Source: Oscillospiraceae bacterium (GTDB lineage: Bacteria; Bacillota; Clostridia; Oscillospirales; Ruminococcaceae). From it: a stretch of DNA of 7,732 nt. The notes below the pieces were generated by a model. The model saw only the letters and a program-made list of their open reading frames with translations. It was not told where the DNA came from and did no database searches. The position numbers and the translations under genes are program-made. The first letter of the stretch is position 1. The number at the start of each line of letters is the position of its first letter. The stretch lies in contig CAAEOA010000207.1 in assembly GCA_900757485.1 (NCBI GenBank), positions 1-7,732 of the forward strand, written 5' to 3'. Shown in pieces: positions 1 through 4,462 of the stretch.

Positions 1-435
1 GGCATTCGCGTCAGTGAGCTGCAGAGTATTACGGTGGAGGCTGTCAGGCGAGGCGAGGCAGTTGTTTCCTGTAAGGGCAAGACAAGAAAAATATTTATTG
101 TCAAGGCTTTGCAAAAGAAGCTGCTTCGGTATGCAGTGGAACAAGGAATTACTACCGGAATCCTGTTTGTAACCAAAAACGGCAAACCGCTTGACCGCAG
201 TAATATATGGCGGCAAATGAAGGAACTGTGTGAAGAGGCCGGTGTTTCGCCGGAAAAGGTGTTCCCGCATAACCTCAGACATCTATTCGCACGGACCTTT
301 TACGGTATTGAAAAGGATATTGCAAAGCTGGCGGATATCCTCGGGCACTCCAATATAAACACAACTCGTATTTATATCATCACCACCGGCGCAGAGCATC
401 AGCGCCGTATGGAGAATATGCGTTTAATCATATAA
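1..435 (+). CDS. Tyrosine recombinase/integrase, C-terminal catalytic part (5' end outside window)
   Basis: The frame is open from base 1, so the true start lies upstream; an internal GTG at 34 is not the start because catalytic residues precede it. The visible 144 residues contain the whole active-site set of phage-integrase-type tyrosine recombinases: Arg I in GIRVSEL (codon 3), a beta-hairpin Lys in CKGKTRK, the HxxR box HNLRH (H90, R93), LGHS (H116) and the nucleophile Tyr125 in TTRIYI. The enzyme should cut and rejoin DNA through a 3'-phosphotyrosine link. It ends 38 bp before a 22-bp inverted repeat that flanks a promoter-bearing segment, so that segment is its likely substrate (inference). 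XerC/D-like and invertase-like members cannot be separated without the N-terminal part. No frameshift or lost catalytic residue is visible, so it looks functional. Confidence 0.93.
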   Translation, partial: GIRVSELQSITVEAVRRGEAVVSCKGKTRKIFIVKALQKKLLRYAVEQGITTGILFVTKNGKPLDRSNIWRQMKELCEEAGVSPEKVFPHNLRHLFARTFYGIEKDIAKLADILGHSNINTTRIYIITTGAEHQRRMENMRLII

Positions 436-466
436 AAAGAAAACCGCCACACAGAGCAGCGGTTTG
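436..466 (-). terminator. Hairpin with U-rich tail on the minus strand, just after the recombinase gene
   Basis: The arms AAACCGC and GCGGTTT (441-466) form a 7-bp stem with an 11-nt loop. Read on the minus strand, the second arm runs into TTTTCTTTTT, which makes an intrinsic terminator. On the + strand the tail is only TTT followed by GAATA, so it is weaker there. The position suits two jobs: ending the recombinase message, and stopping transcripts that run leftward from the minus-strand promoter at 540-568 before they reach the recombinase gene as antisense. Confidence 0.55.
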
Positions 467-472
467 AATATC

Positions 473-494
473 ACATAATGGGTATTATGTTGTA
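473..494 (+). repeat. Left 22-bp inverted repeat (recombinase site candidate)
   Basis: The core ACATAATGGGTATTATGT followed by TGTA is repeated in perfect reverse complement at 731-752. The core is itself a near-palindrome: 7-bp arms ACATAAT/ATTATGT around the asymmetric centre GGGT. Two inverted binding arms around a short asymmetric crossover is the usual architecture of a tyrosine-recombinase core site. The asymmetric centre sets the direction, so two such sites in inverted orientation give inversion. Confidence 0.85.
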
Positions 495-537
495 CGAATA
501 GCCGAACAAGCATACTTCGTTACTTTATTTGTACGAA
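490..537 (+). repeat. Pair of 9-bp direct repeats TTGTACGAA next to the left inverted repeat
   Basis: TTGTACGAA occurs at 490-498, overlapping the end of the left inverted repeat, and again at 529-537, 39 bp further on and just downstream of the minus-strand -10 box. An 8-bp word CGAACAAG also recurs at 503-510 and 623-630. These may be accessory binding sites for the recombinase or a regulator, or chance. Confidence 0.4.
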
Positions 538-539
538 AG

Positions 540-568
540 ATTATAGCACAGTTTGGTAGAAAAAGCAA
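540..568 (-). promoter_or_regulatory. Minus-strand sigma-A-type promoter inside the invertible segment
   Basis: Read on the minus strand: -35 TTGCTT (563-568, 3 of 6 to consensus), a 17-bp spacer, and a perfect -10 TATAAT (540-545) preceded by TGC, an extended -10. Transcription would start near 533 and run left into the inverted repeat and then the hairpin at 436-466. It is the best promoter I can find anywhere in 436-923 on either strand. It points away from the TetR gene as sequenced and would point at it after inversion. Confidence 0.72.
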
Positions 569-627
569 GAGATTTTAAGCAAAAACTGAGATTTACATAA
601 AAATGACGGAATTTGGGCACAACGAAC

Positions 628-660
628 AAGACCTTTTGTTCAATTTTTTCAAAAGGTCTT
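628..660 (+). terminator. Hairpin inside the invertible segment, possible terminator
   Basis: Perfect 11-bp arms AAGACCTTTTG and CAAAAGGTCTT flank an 11-nt loop. The + strand continues CTTTGTTATG, a moderately U-rich tail. In the present orientation it could stop read-through from the recombinase gene into the downstream genes. In the inverted orientation it would lie at 565-597, upstream of the promoter and out of the way of the operon transcript. The function is inferred from stem and placement only. Confidence 0.45.
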
Positions 661-730
661 CTTTGTTATGCCTTTATTTTGTTGTAGCAGAGCTTTTCGC
701 TTGTGCAAAAACCGATTATTCATTGTTTTA

Positions 731-752
731 TACAACATAATACCCATTATGT
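731..752 (-). repeat. Right 22-bp inverted repeat (recombinase site candidate)
   Basis: This is the exact reverse complement of 473-494. Here the internal palindrome is longer: 9-bp arms CAACATAAT/ATTATGTTG (733-754) around ACCC. Identity to the left copy stops abruptly on both sides of the 22 bp, which marks this length as the functional unit. Confidence 0.85.
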
Positions 753-848
753 TGCCAATTGCCGTTATTCAGCAGGCAGGGTTAAAAACCACGTATTGTT
801 GTCGATCATTATGTTTCCGTCCGTTTTATTTCTGTCTGTTACCCCAGC

Positions 849-867
849 GCAAACGCTCGGCGTTTGC
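849..867. promoter_or_regulatory. 19-bp perfect palindrome: TetR operator or attenuator hairpin
   Basis: GCAAACGC and GCGTTTGC are perfect 8-bp arms around TCG, ending 56 bp before the TetR start. Size and symmetry fit a TetR-family operator used for autoregulation. As RNA, it is a stable hairpin followed by ATATTTTT (868-875), which fits an intrinsic terminator in the leader. A third half-site GCAAACG lies at 889-895, inside the palindrome AAACGTTT (891-898), and could pair with GCGTTTGC (860-867) as an anti-terminator. Sequence alone does not choose between DNA operator and RNA attenuator. Confidence 0.55.
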
Positions 868-903
868 ATATTTTTGCCGAAAGTTGTAGCAAACGTTTAA
901 GGC

Positions 904-913
904 AAGGAAGGAG
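904..913 (+). promoter_or_regulatory. Ribosome binding site that fixes the TetR start at 924
   Basis: AAGGAAGGAG sits 10 nt before the ATG at 924. The earlier in-frame ATG at 864 has no such site and lies inside the 849-867 palindrome, so 924 is chosen. Confidence 0.8.
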
Positions 914-923
914 AAAATCAGAA

Positions 924-1511
924 ATGAAACAGGATGATACCCGTCTGAAGCTTATTGACGGAACTATCCATGTCATTGCAAGAGACGGACTCGACAAAGC
1001 TACTACAAAATCAATAGGCGAAGAAACCTCCATCAATCAGGCATACATTTACCGTCATTTTGAGGACAAGGAGGATATGTTTGCCAAAACCTTTGAGAGC
1101 TTGGATGAAGAACTGGTAAACAAAGCGATGCAGCACGTATCTGTAATGTATATGCAGGAAATGGATTACGAAATGCGTTGCTGGGTGTTCTTTACTTCAG
1201 TATGGAAATTCATGCTTGGTAACAAGGATAAGTGTCTTACGTTTATTCGGTATTATTACTCGCCGTATTTTAAACAGTATTCAGCGGAAAGTCATAACCG
1301 TCGTTACAAGCCTCTTGTAGAGAAATTTAAGGATGCGTTCCGAGACGAAGCAAATGTGTGGATGCTCTTAAATCATATTCTCAACGTAATGCTTGATTTT
1401 GCTGCCAAAGTTTTTGACGGCGCAGTATCGGACAGCGATGATACAGCGGAGCACGTGTTCCGCCTGATTTACGGTTCGGTAAAACAGTATTTTAGAGAAA
1501 AGGAGTGTTAA
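924..1511 (+). CDS. TetR-family transcriptional regulator
   Basis: This 195-aa protein is a normal length for the family. Residues 6-53 form the N-terminal DNA-binding domain, with a helix-turn-helix at about 27-46 (TTKSIGEETSINQAYIYRHF) followed by the family-typical F-x-D-K-E-D-M-F. The rest is an aromatic-rich helical ligand/dimer domain (for example WVFFTSVWKF near residue 85) that I cannot link to a ligand. It should be a dimeric cytoplasmic DNA-binding protein. The stop codon is 5 nt before the GTG chosen for the next gene, which suggests one transcript and control of the signal-peptidase/fibre genes, probably with its own expression (inference). The perfect palindrome at 849-867 is the obvious operator candidate. 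The upstream invertible segment would add ON/OFF control on top of the regulator. Confidence 0.92.
   Translation: MKQDDTRLKLIDGTIHVIARDGLDKATTKSIGEETSINQAYIYRHFEDKEDMFAKTFESLDEELVNKAMQHVSVMYMQEMDYEMRCWVFFTSVWKFMLGNKDKCLTFIRYYYSPYFKQYSAESHNRRYKPLVEKFKDAFRDEANVWMLLNHILNVMLDFAAKVFDGAVSDSDDTAEHVFRLIYGSVKQYFREKEC
1501..1505 (+). promoter_or_regulatory. Ribosome binding site deciding the GTG 1517 start
   Basis: AGGAG, inside the last codons of the TetR gene, lies 11 nt before GTG 1517. The alternative GTG at 1505 overlaps this site and has no Shine-Dalgarno sequence of its own. Starting at 1517 also gives a proper MKKVFNIIK N-terminus ahead of the first membrane helix. Confidence 0.65.
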
Positions 1512-1516
1512 GTGCA

Positions 1517-2266
1517 GTGAAAAAAGTATTTAACATAATCAAAACCACTATTGTCTGGTTAATTGTATTGCTTGCAGTATCTATGATGATTTTTACGGTC
1601 ATCTCGGTTACTACATTTAATAGAAACGACCGCGATCTCTTCGGGTTTAAGATGTACATAGTCAATTCGGATTCAATGGCAGCCACCGACTTTAATGCAG
1701 GCTCCTTGATCCTTGTAAAAGAGGTTGACCCCTCTACTCTGGGCGAGGGCGACATCATCACCTTTATGTCGCAGGATACTGACAGTTTCGGTGAGACCAT
1801 AACCCATAAGATCCGCAAGCTGACAACCGATGCAGGGGGTAATCCGGGCTTTATCACCTACGGTACTACTACCGATACCGATGATGAAACCATCGTTACC
1901 TATCCTTACGTGCTCGGTCAGTACCAGAGCCATATTGCCGGTCTTGGAACCTTCTTTAATTTCTTAAAGACCACCCCCGGCTATTTCGTCTGCATCTTTA
2001 CGCCCTTTATGCTGATTATCCTGTATGAAGGCATTAAATTCTTCAACCTGTTCCGCAGATATAAGAAAGAACAGATGGAAGAAATGCAGGCTGAAAAGTA
2101 TAAGATCGAGGCTGAGAAAGCAGAAAATGCCAAGATGCTTGAGGAACTCAAAGCTCTCAAGGCACAGCTCGAAGGTCAACAGCCTGTTGCTGTGGGCGTC
2201 GAAACTGCCACCGCCACATCCGATGATACCGCATCCGACACTGCGCCGGGTGCAGAAACAGAGTAA
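1517..2266 (+). CDS. SipW/Sec11-like (ER-type) signal peptidase I with coiled-coil tail, paralogue 1
   Basis: A 249-aa membrane protease predicted to cleave signal peptides on the outer face of the membrane. A first membrane helix lies at about 10-33. The catalytic Ser is S53 in NSDSM, and GSLILVK and GEGDIITF are the usual flanking strands. H97 in ITHKI is the general base (Ser-His type, not the Ser-Lys of bacterial LepB). The Asp region is YGTTTDTDDE, with D123 at the expected place; the usual first Asp after the Gly is Thr117. A second helix lies at about 155-175. The long charged helix after it (about 180-222, rich in E, K, A and L) looks like a cytoplasmic coiled coil, and the C-terminus is low-complexity Ala/Thr/Asp. 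Likely substrates are the SipW-type signal peptides encoded at 3618, 4463 and 6564. It is diverged from the second peptidase at 2865. Confidence 0.85.
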   Translation: MKKVFNIIKTTIVWLIVLLAVSMMIFTVISVTTFNRNDRDLFGFKMYIVNSDSMAATDFNAGSLILVKEVDPSTLGEGDIITFMSQDTDSFGETITHKIRKLTTDAGGNPGFITYGTTTDTDDETIVTYPYVLGQYQSHIAGLGTFFNFLKTTPGYFVCIFTPFMLIILYEGIKFFNLFRRYKKEQMEEMQAEKYKIEAEKAENAKMLEELKALKAQLEGQQPVAVGVETATATSDDTASDTAPGAETE

Positions 2267-2305
2267 GTATAAACCCCTCCTTTGTAGAAAGTAGTTGATG
2301 TCTCA

Positions 2306-2446
2306 ATGTTACAGTCTATTATCGGCGTTGTAGTAGGCGCCATCGTTAGTTTCTTTGTTTTTGCCATCTGCAGTATGGCAGGAACCGATGACCGCACCGA
2401 TGCCCAATGCACCAAAAATTTAGGAGATAGCGATGCCCGAAAATAA
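2306..2446 (+). CDS. 46-aa single-pass membrane protein (DUF3789-like in appearance)
   Basis: A short open frame beginning MLQSIIGVVVGAIVSFFVFA: one membrane helix at about residues 4-25 with small-residue spacing (GVVVGA), then a polar tail ending DSDARK. I see no clear Shine-Dalgarno sequence, so expression may rely on coupling with neighbours. Its last 14 bases overlap the start of the next gene, whose strong ribosome site lies inside this frame; this supports a real coding pair. It resembles the small DUF3789 type of Clostridia proteins by general look only. The role is unknown; a small partner of the membrane peptidases is one guess. Confidence 0.55.
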   Translation: MLQSIIGVVVGAIVSFFVFAICSMAGTDDRTDAQCTKNLGDSDARK

Positions 2447-2660
2447 TCCCGATACAGAGCTTTACTGGCTCGTTGGCATTGTTGCCGCTTTTTTCCTAAT
2501 TTTGTTGTTGTTTGGTTTAGTTTCATTCATCAACGACTTTTCACAGGAACTCAGATACTTAAATAATGAAATAAGGCGAACGGATGGTGCAGAACGTAAG
2601 CACTATATCCGCCAAAGACGGAGATTATGGTTATCCCTGATCCCGTTCGTGAAATATTGA
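2433..2660 (+). CDS. 75-aa small membrane protein with basic C-terminal tail, unknown function
   Basis: TAGGAG at 2421-2426, 6 nt before the ATG, gives a firm start that overlaps the previous frame by 14 bases. The N-terminal ten residues are polar. One membrane helix runs from about 12 to 33 (WLVGIVAAFFLILLLFGLV). A charged amphipathic stretch follows (ELRYLNNEIRRTDGAERK), then RQRRRLWLSLIPFVKY. By the positive-inside rule the basic tail is cytoplasmic. I recognise no domain with known function. Its position between the two signal-peptidase genes and the overlapping arrangement suggest it works with them or was carried in with the 46-aa gene, since pairs like this also occur on mobile elements (inference). 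Confidence 0.72.
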   Translation: MPENNPDTELYWLVGIVAAFFLILLLFGLVSFINDFSQELRYLNNEIRRTDGAERKHYIRQRRRLWLSLIPFVKY

Positions 2661-2740
2661 TTCTCTTGCAACAGAGCATGTCTCTGTGGTGAGCGTGGTA
2701 ACAAAATGTGTCTTGTCTTCAAACATTTTTACCTCGCGCC

Positions 2741-2839
2741 GTCCCATCCCTCTCTGATGGGCGGCAATCAAAGAGCATAACGATATTACTTCTTACGTTG
2801 TGGCTTTTTACATACATCGTTGTGCTTTTTGATTGCTGA
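2741..2839 (+). repeat. Structured two-hairpin leader element, copy A
   Basis: Hairpin 1 is CCCATC (2743-2748) with GATGGG (2756-2761). Hairpin 2 is a 20-bp stem pairing 2764-2783 with 2817-2836, with two G-U pairs and no mismatch, around a 33-nt loop. The loop holds a near-repeat of the right arm (CGTTGTGGCTTTTT versus CGTTGTGCTTTTT), allowing an alternative, shorter pairing. Conserved words shared with copy B (6451-6530) are ATCCCTC, GGCGGC, ATCAAAG, GCATAA and TTTTGATTGC. It ends about 25 nt before the ATG of the second peptidase gene. No U-tract follows hairpin 2, so it is not a simple terminator. The identity of the element is unknown to me. Confidence 0.7.
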
Positions 2840-2864
2840 AAGGCAATGAAGGAGAGCTAATGCT

Positions 2865-3530
2865 ATGAATAATACATTAAAGAAAATATGGAATATAGTA
2901 TCGACGGCACTGGTAGTGCTTATGGTTCTATGCGCAGTATTTCTAATGGGATCCCGCGTTATGGGCTATCAATGCTTTACCGTTATTTCCGGCAGTATGG
3001 AGCCAAAATACAGTGTGGGCGACTTAATTTATGTTAAAAAGGTAGATGCGAACACAATCCAGGTTGGTGATGATATTACCTTTATCCTAAATGAAGATTT
3101 AGTTGTTGCTACTCATAGAGTTGTTCGAATTGATGCTGAAAATCAGCGTTTATACACGAAGGGTCTCGCAAACGAGATCGAAGACAGTGATCCGGTACAT
3201 TTCAATAATGTGATCGGTGTGCCGAAGTTCTCTATACCGAAGCTCGGCTATGTGTCTGACTTCGTGCAAAACCCTCCCGGTATGTATATCACCATCGGTG
3301 TGGGTATCATTTTGATCCTTGCCGTTTTCTTACCCGATATGATCAGTAAAAAGAAGAACGAGGATGAGGATAAAGAGGTTACCGCTGTGCAAACGGAGAT
3401 TGATGCCACAGCCGAGGAAAACGAACGGCTGAAGGCTGAAATCGAACGCCTCAAAGCAGAGACCGCTCATTACTCGACCGGCGAGCTTGCTCAGCTCCGT
3501 GCCGAAAAGGAAAGCAAAAAGAGCGAATAA
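2865..3530 (+). CDS. sipW: SipW/Sec11-like (ER-type) signal peptidase I with coiled-coil tail, paralogue 2
   Basis: A 221-aa protease with the classic SipW layout: membrane helix at about 11-33, catalytic S44 in ISGSMEP, VGDLIYVKK, VGDDITF, catalytic H84 in ATHRV, then YTKGLANEIED with D107 at the place of the catalytic Asp. The family usually has TKGDAN; the first Asp is Leu101 here. A second helix lies at about 141-156. The cytoplasmic tail (about 160-221) is a strong heptad-like coiled coil (ENERLKAEIERLKAE). The AGGAGAG ribosome site lies about 9 nt before ATG 2865. It is closer to textbook SipW than paralogue 1 and is followed directly by a gene with a SipW-type signal peptide, the same adjacency as sipW-tasA in Bacillus subtilis. 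A structured leader (2741-2839) precedes it. Confidence 0.92.
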   Translation: MNNTLKKIWNIVSTALVVLMVLCAVFLMGSRVMGYQCFTVISGSMEPKYSVGDLIYVKKVDANTIQVGDDITFILNEDLVVATHRVVRIDAENQRLYTKGLANEIEDSDPVHFNNVIGVPKFSIPKLGYVSDFVQNPPGMYITIGVGIILILAVFLPDMISKKKNEDEDKEVTAVQTEIDATAEENERLKAEIERLKAETAHYSTGELAQLRAEKESKKSE

Positions 3531-3549
3531 TCTTTGGTTTCACATTCGC

Positions 3550-3573
3550 GCCTGTAAAGGAATTCCGACAGGC
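3550..3573 (+). promoter_or_regulatory. Small hairpin between peptidase 2 and the TasA-like gene
   Basis: GCCTGT (3550-3555) and ACAGGC (3568-3573) form a 6-bp stem; the loop includes the palindrome GGAATTCC. No U-tract follows. It may stabilise or process the message so that the fibre gene is expressed more than the peptidase, but this is only a possibility. Confidence 0.3.
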
Positions 3574-3602
3574 ATGAGTTTGAAATATAGACTCTCGAAG
3601 AA

Positions 3603-3608
3603 AGGAGG
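3603..3608 (+). promoter_or_regulatory. Ribosome binding site deciding the TTG 3618 start
   Basis: AGGAGG is 9 nt before TTG 3618 and 15 nt before ATG 3624. The spacing favours the TTG, which adds only two residues (MKM rather than M). Confidence 0.6.
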
Positions 3609-3617
3609 AAAGTTAGT

Positions 3618-4313
3618 TTGAAAATGACTAAGAAGAAGGTGTTTGTGACTGCTCTTGCTGTATGCTTGATAGCCATTCTTTCCATGGGATCATTGGCATG
3701 GTTTAGTGCGCAGGATAGCGTAACCAACAATTTCCATATCGCTGATTCTGAGGACAACGATCCTGATGATATTTTCTCCGTAGATGTCTACGAGAAATAC
3801 GATTCCAACGGGGATGGTACTCCTGAGGAATATCAAAGCGGTATTACCTATAACGATATCCTTCCCGGTGATGAACTGGCCAAGGATGCTATCGTAAAGA
3901 ATACCGGTCATTACGATCAGTATATCAGAGTGATTATCACGATTAGCGATAAAGCTGTATGGAAGAGCATTGTAGAATCCACCGGTGCTGATTTCGATAC
4001 ATACGATATTCGTCAGCATTTTGTTGGCTTTGACTCTGCTAAGTGGGATCTTGTTAATTCCACCATGGATAATTCCGGCGAAAGCATCCAGTATGTCCTT
4101 TACCTCAACGACATTCTCGAATCCGGAGATTCCTTTAGTGTCTTTACCGGCGTAGAGATTCCTGAGGCAATGACACAGGAGCACGCTTCTCACTTTGACG
4201 ATGACGGCGTTTGGGGCTTCACAATTGACGTGAAGGCACAGGCTGTTCAGACCGAAAATGTGGGTGCAAATGCTTTCGCGGCATTCCAAACTGTTGGTAT
4301 GGCTATCAACTAA
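3618..4313 (+). CDS. tasA-like: TasA/camelysin-like secreted fibre-type protein with SipW-cognate signal peptide
   Basis: 231 aa from TTG 3618 (ATG 3624 is possible). The signal peptide has KKK at the N-end, a hydrophobic core at about 8-24 and the SipW-type junction SMGSLAWFSAQDSVTNNF, with probable cleavage after Ala27; TasA itself is cut in a similar GTWA/AF context. The mature part shows the TasA-family turn DILPGDELAKDAIVKNTGHYDQYIRV (about residues 76-100), then alternating strands, and ends with VKAQAVQTEN and a short tail without wall anchor or membrane helix. It should be exported, cut by the adjacent peptidase and assembled outside the cell, by analogy with TasA matrix fibres or camelysin. 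Assembly is not visible in sequence. The C-terminal VKAQAVQ motif recurs in the 188-aa protein at 6564. Confidence 0.85.
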   Translation: MKMTKKKVFVTALAVCLIAILSMGSLAWFSAQDSVTNNFHIADSEDNDPDDIFSVDVYEKYDSNGDGTPEEYQSGITYNDILPGDELAKDAIVKNTGHYDQYIRVIITISDKAVWKSIVESTGADFDTYDIRQHFVGFDSAKWDLVNSTMDNSGESIQYVLYLNDILESGDSFSVFTGVEIPEAMTQEHASHFDDDGVWGFTIDVKAQAVQTENVGANAFAAFQTVGMAIN

Positions 4314-4330
4314 TAGCAACACCAACAAAC

Positions 4331-4440
4331 AAGTAGTCTTTACTTTTTAGGTTTATAAATGACTGCCTTAAACAAATAAAAACCTAACTGCACCCGTTTG
4401 TCGGCGTTGACGGAGTGCAGTTTGCACTTACGCCGACAAA
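4331..4440 (+). promoter_or_regulatory. Leader with competing hairpins before the 650-aa gene
   Basis: Several pairings are possible. TTAGGTTT (4347-4354) pairs with AAACCTAA (4380-4387). AACTGCAC (4386-4393) pairs with GTGCAGTT (4415-4422). TTTGTCGGCGT (4397-4407) pairs with ACGCCGACAAA (4430-4440), with an inner AGTGCA/TGCACT stem (4414-4428). The second and third structures cross each other, so they cannot both form. A short AAGTA/TACTT hairpin followed by TTT (4331-4347) could end some transcripts of the gene before. The 11-bp stem ends 5 nt before the AAGGAGG ribosome site. This fits attenuation or translation control, unproven. Confidence 0.5.
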
Positions 4441-4462
4441 TATGAAAAGGAGGTCATTAAAA

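Larger units (their letters stand above)
473..752. other. Putative invertible DNA segment (phase-variable promoter switch, OFF orientation)
   Basis: The segment is bounded by two perfect 22-bp inverted repeats and lies next to a tyrosine recombinase gene. It contains no credible gene. It holds one good promoter, on the minus strand, and a hairpin at 628-660. Inversion would map base x to 1225-x. The -10 box would move to 680-685 and the -35 box to 657-662, both then on the + strand and pointing at the TetR gene and the downstream genes. In the orientation shown, the promoter points away from them. The repeats and promoter are read directly; inversion is inferred. Confidence 0.8.

Noticed and set aside
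701..741. Plus-strand promoter near the right inverted repeat (TTGTGC ... CATAAT) that would keep the operon ON as sequenced
   Set aside because: Spacing is far from 17 bp for every reasonable pairing, and CATAAT is part of the inverted repeat itself.
668..900. Two overlapping + strand open frames of 65-73 codons across the right inverted repeat
   Set aside because: No ribosome site, Cys/Phe/Leu-rich translations without family features, and they run through the recombination site and the 849-867 palindrome. Treated as chance frames.
864..923. Longer TetR start at ATG 864
   Set aside because: No Shine-Dalgarno sequence, start inside the palindrome, and the extra 20 residues do not look like a TetR N-terminus. 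ATG 924 has a good ribosome site.
1505..1516. Longer start (GTG 1505) for the first signal peptidase
   Set aside because: It overlaps its own only candidate ribosome site; GTG 1517 has AGGAG upstream.
1492..2526. Minus-strand and alternative-frame open frames opposite the first peptidase gene
   Set aside because: They lie wholly against or within a gene with catalytic motifs and show no features of their own.
2741..2839. Known riboswitch (cyclic di-GMP type) as the identity of the two-hairpin element
   Set aside because: The conserved cores of cyclic di-GMP riboswitches are not present; only paired stems recur. Left as unidentified.
3565..3591. Promoter before the 231-aa gene (CCGACA ... 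TATAGA)
   Set aside because: Spacer is only 15 bp and both boxes are imperfect; too weak to annotate.
3690..4328. 212-codon minus-strand open frame opposite the 231-aa TasA-like gene
   Set aside because: Shadow of a well-supported gene; no ribosome site or recognisable domain.
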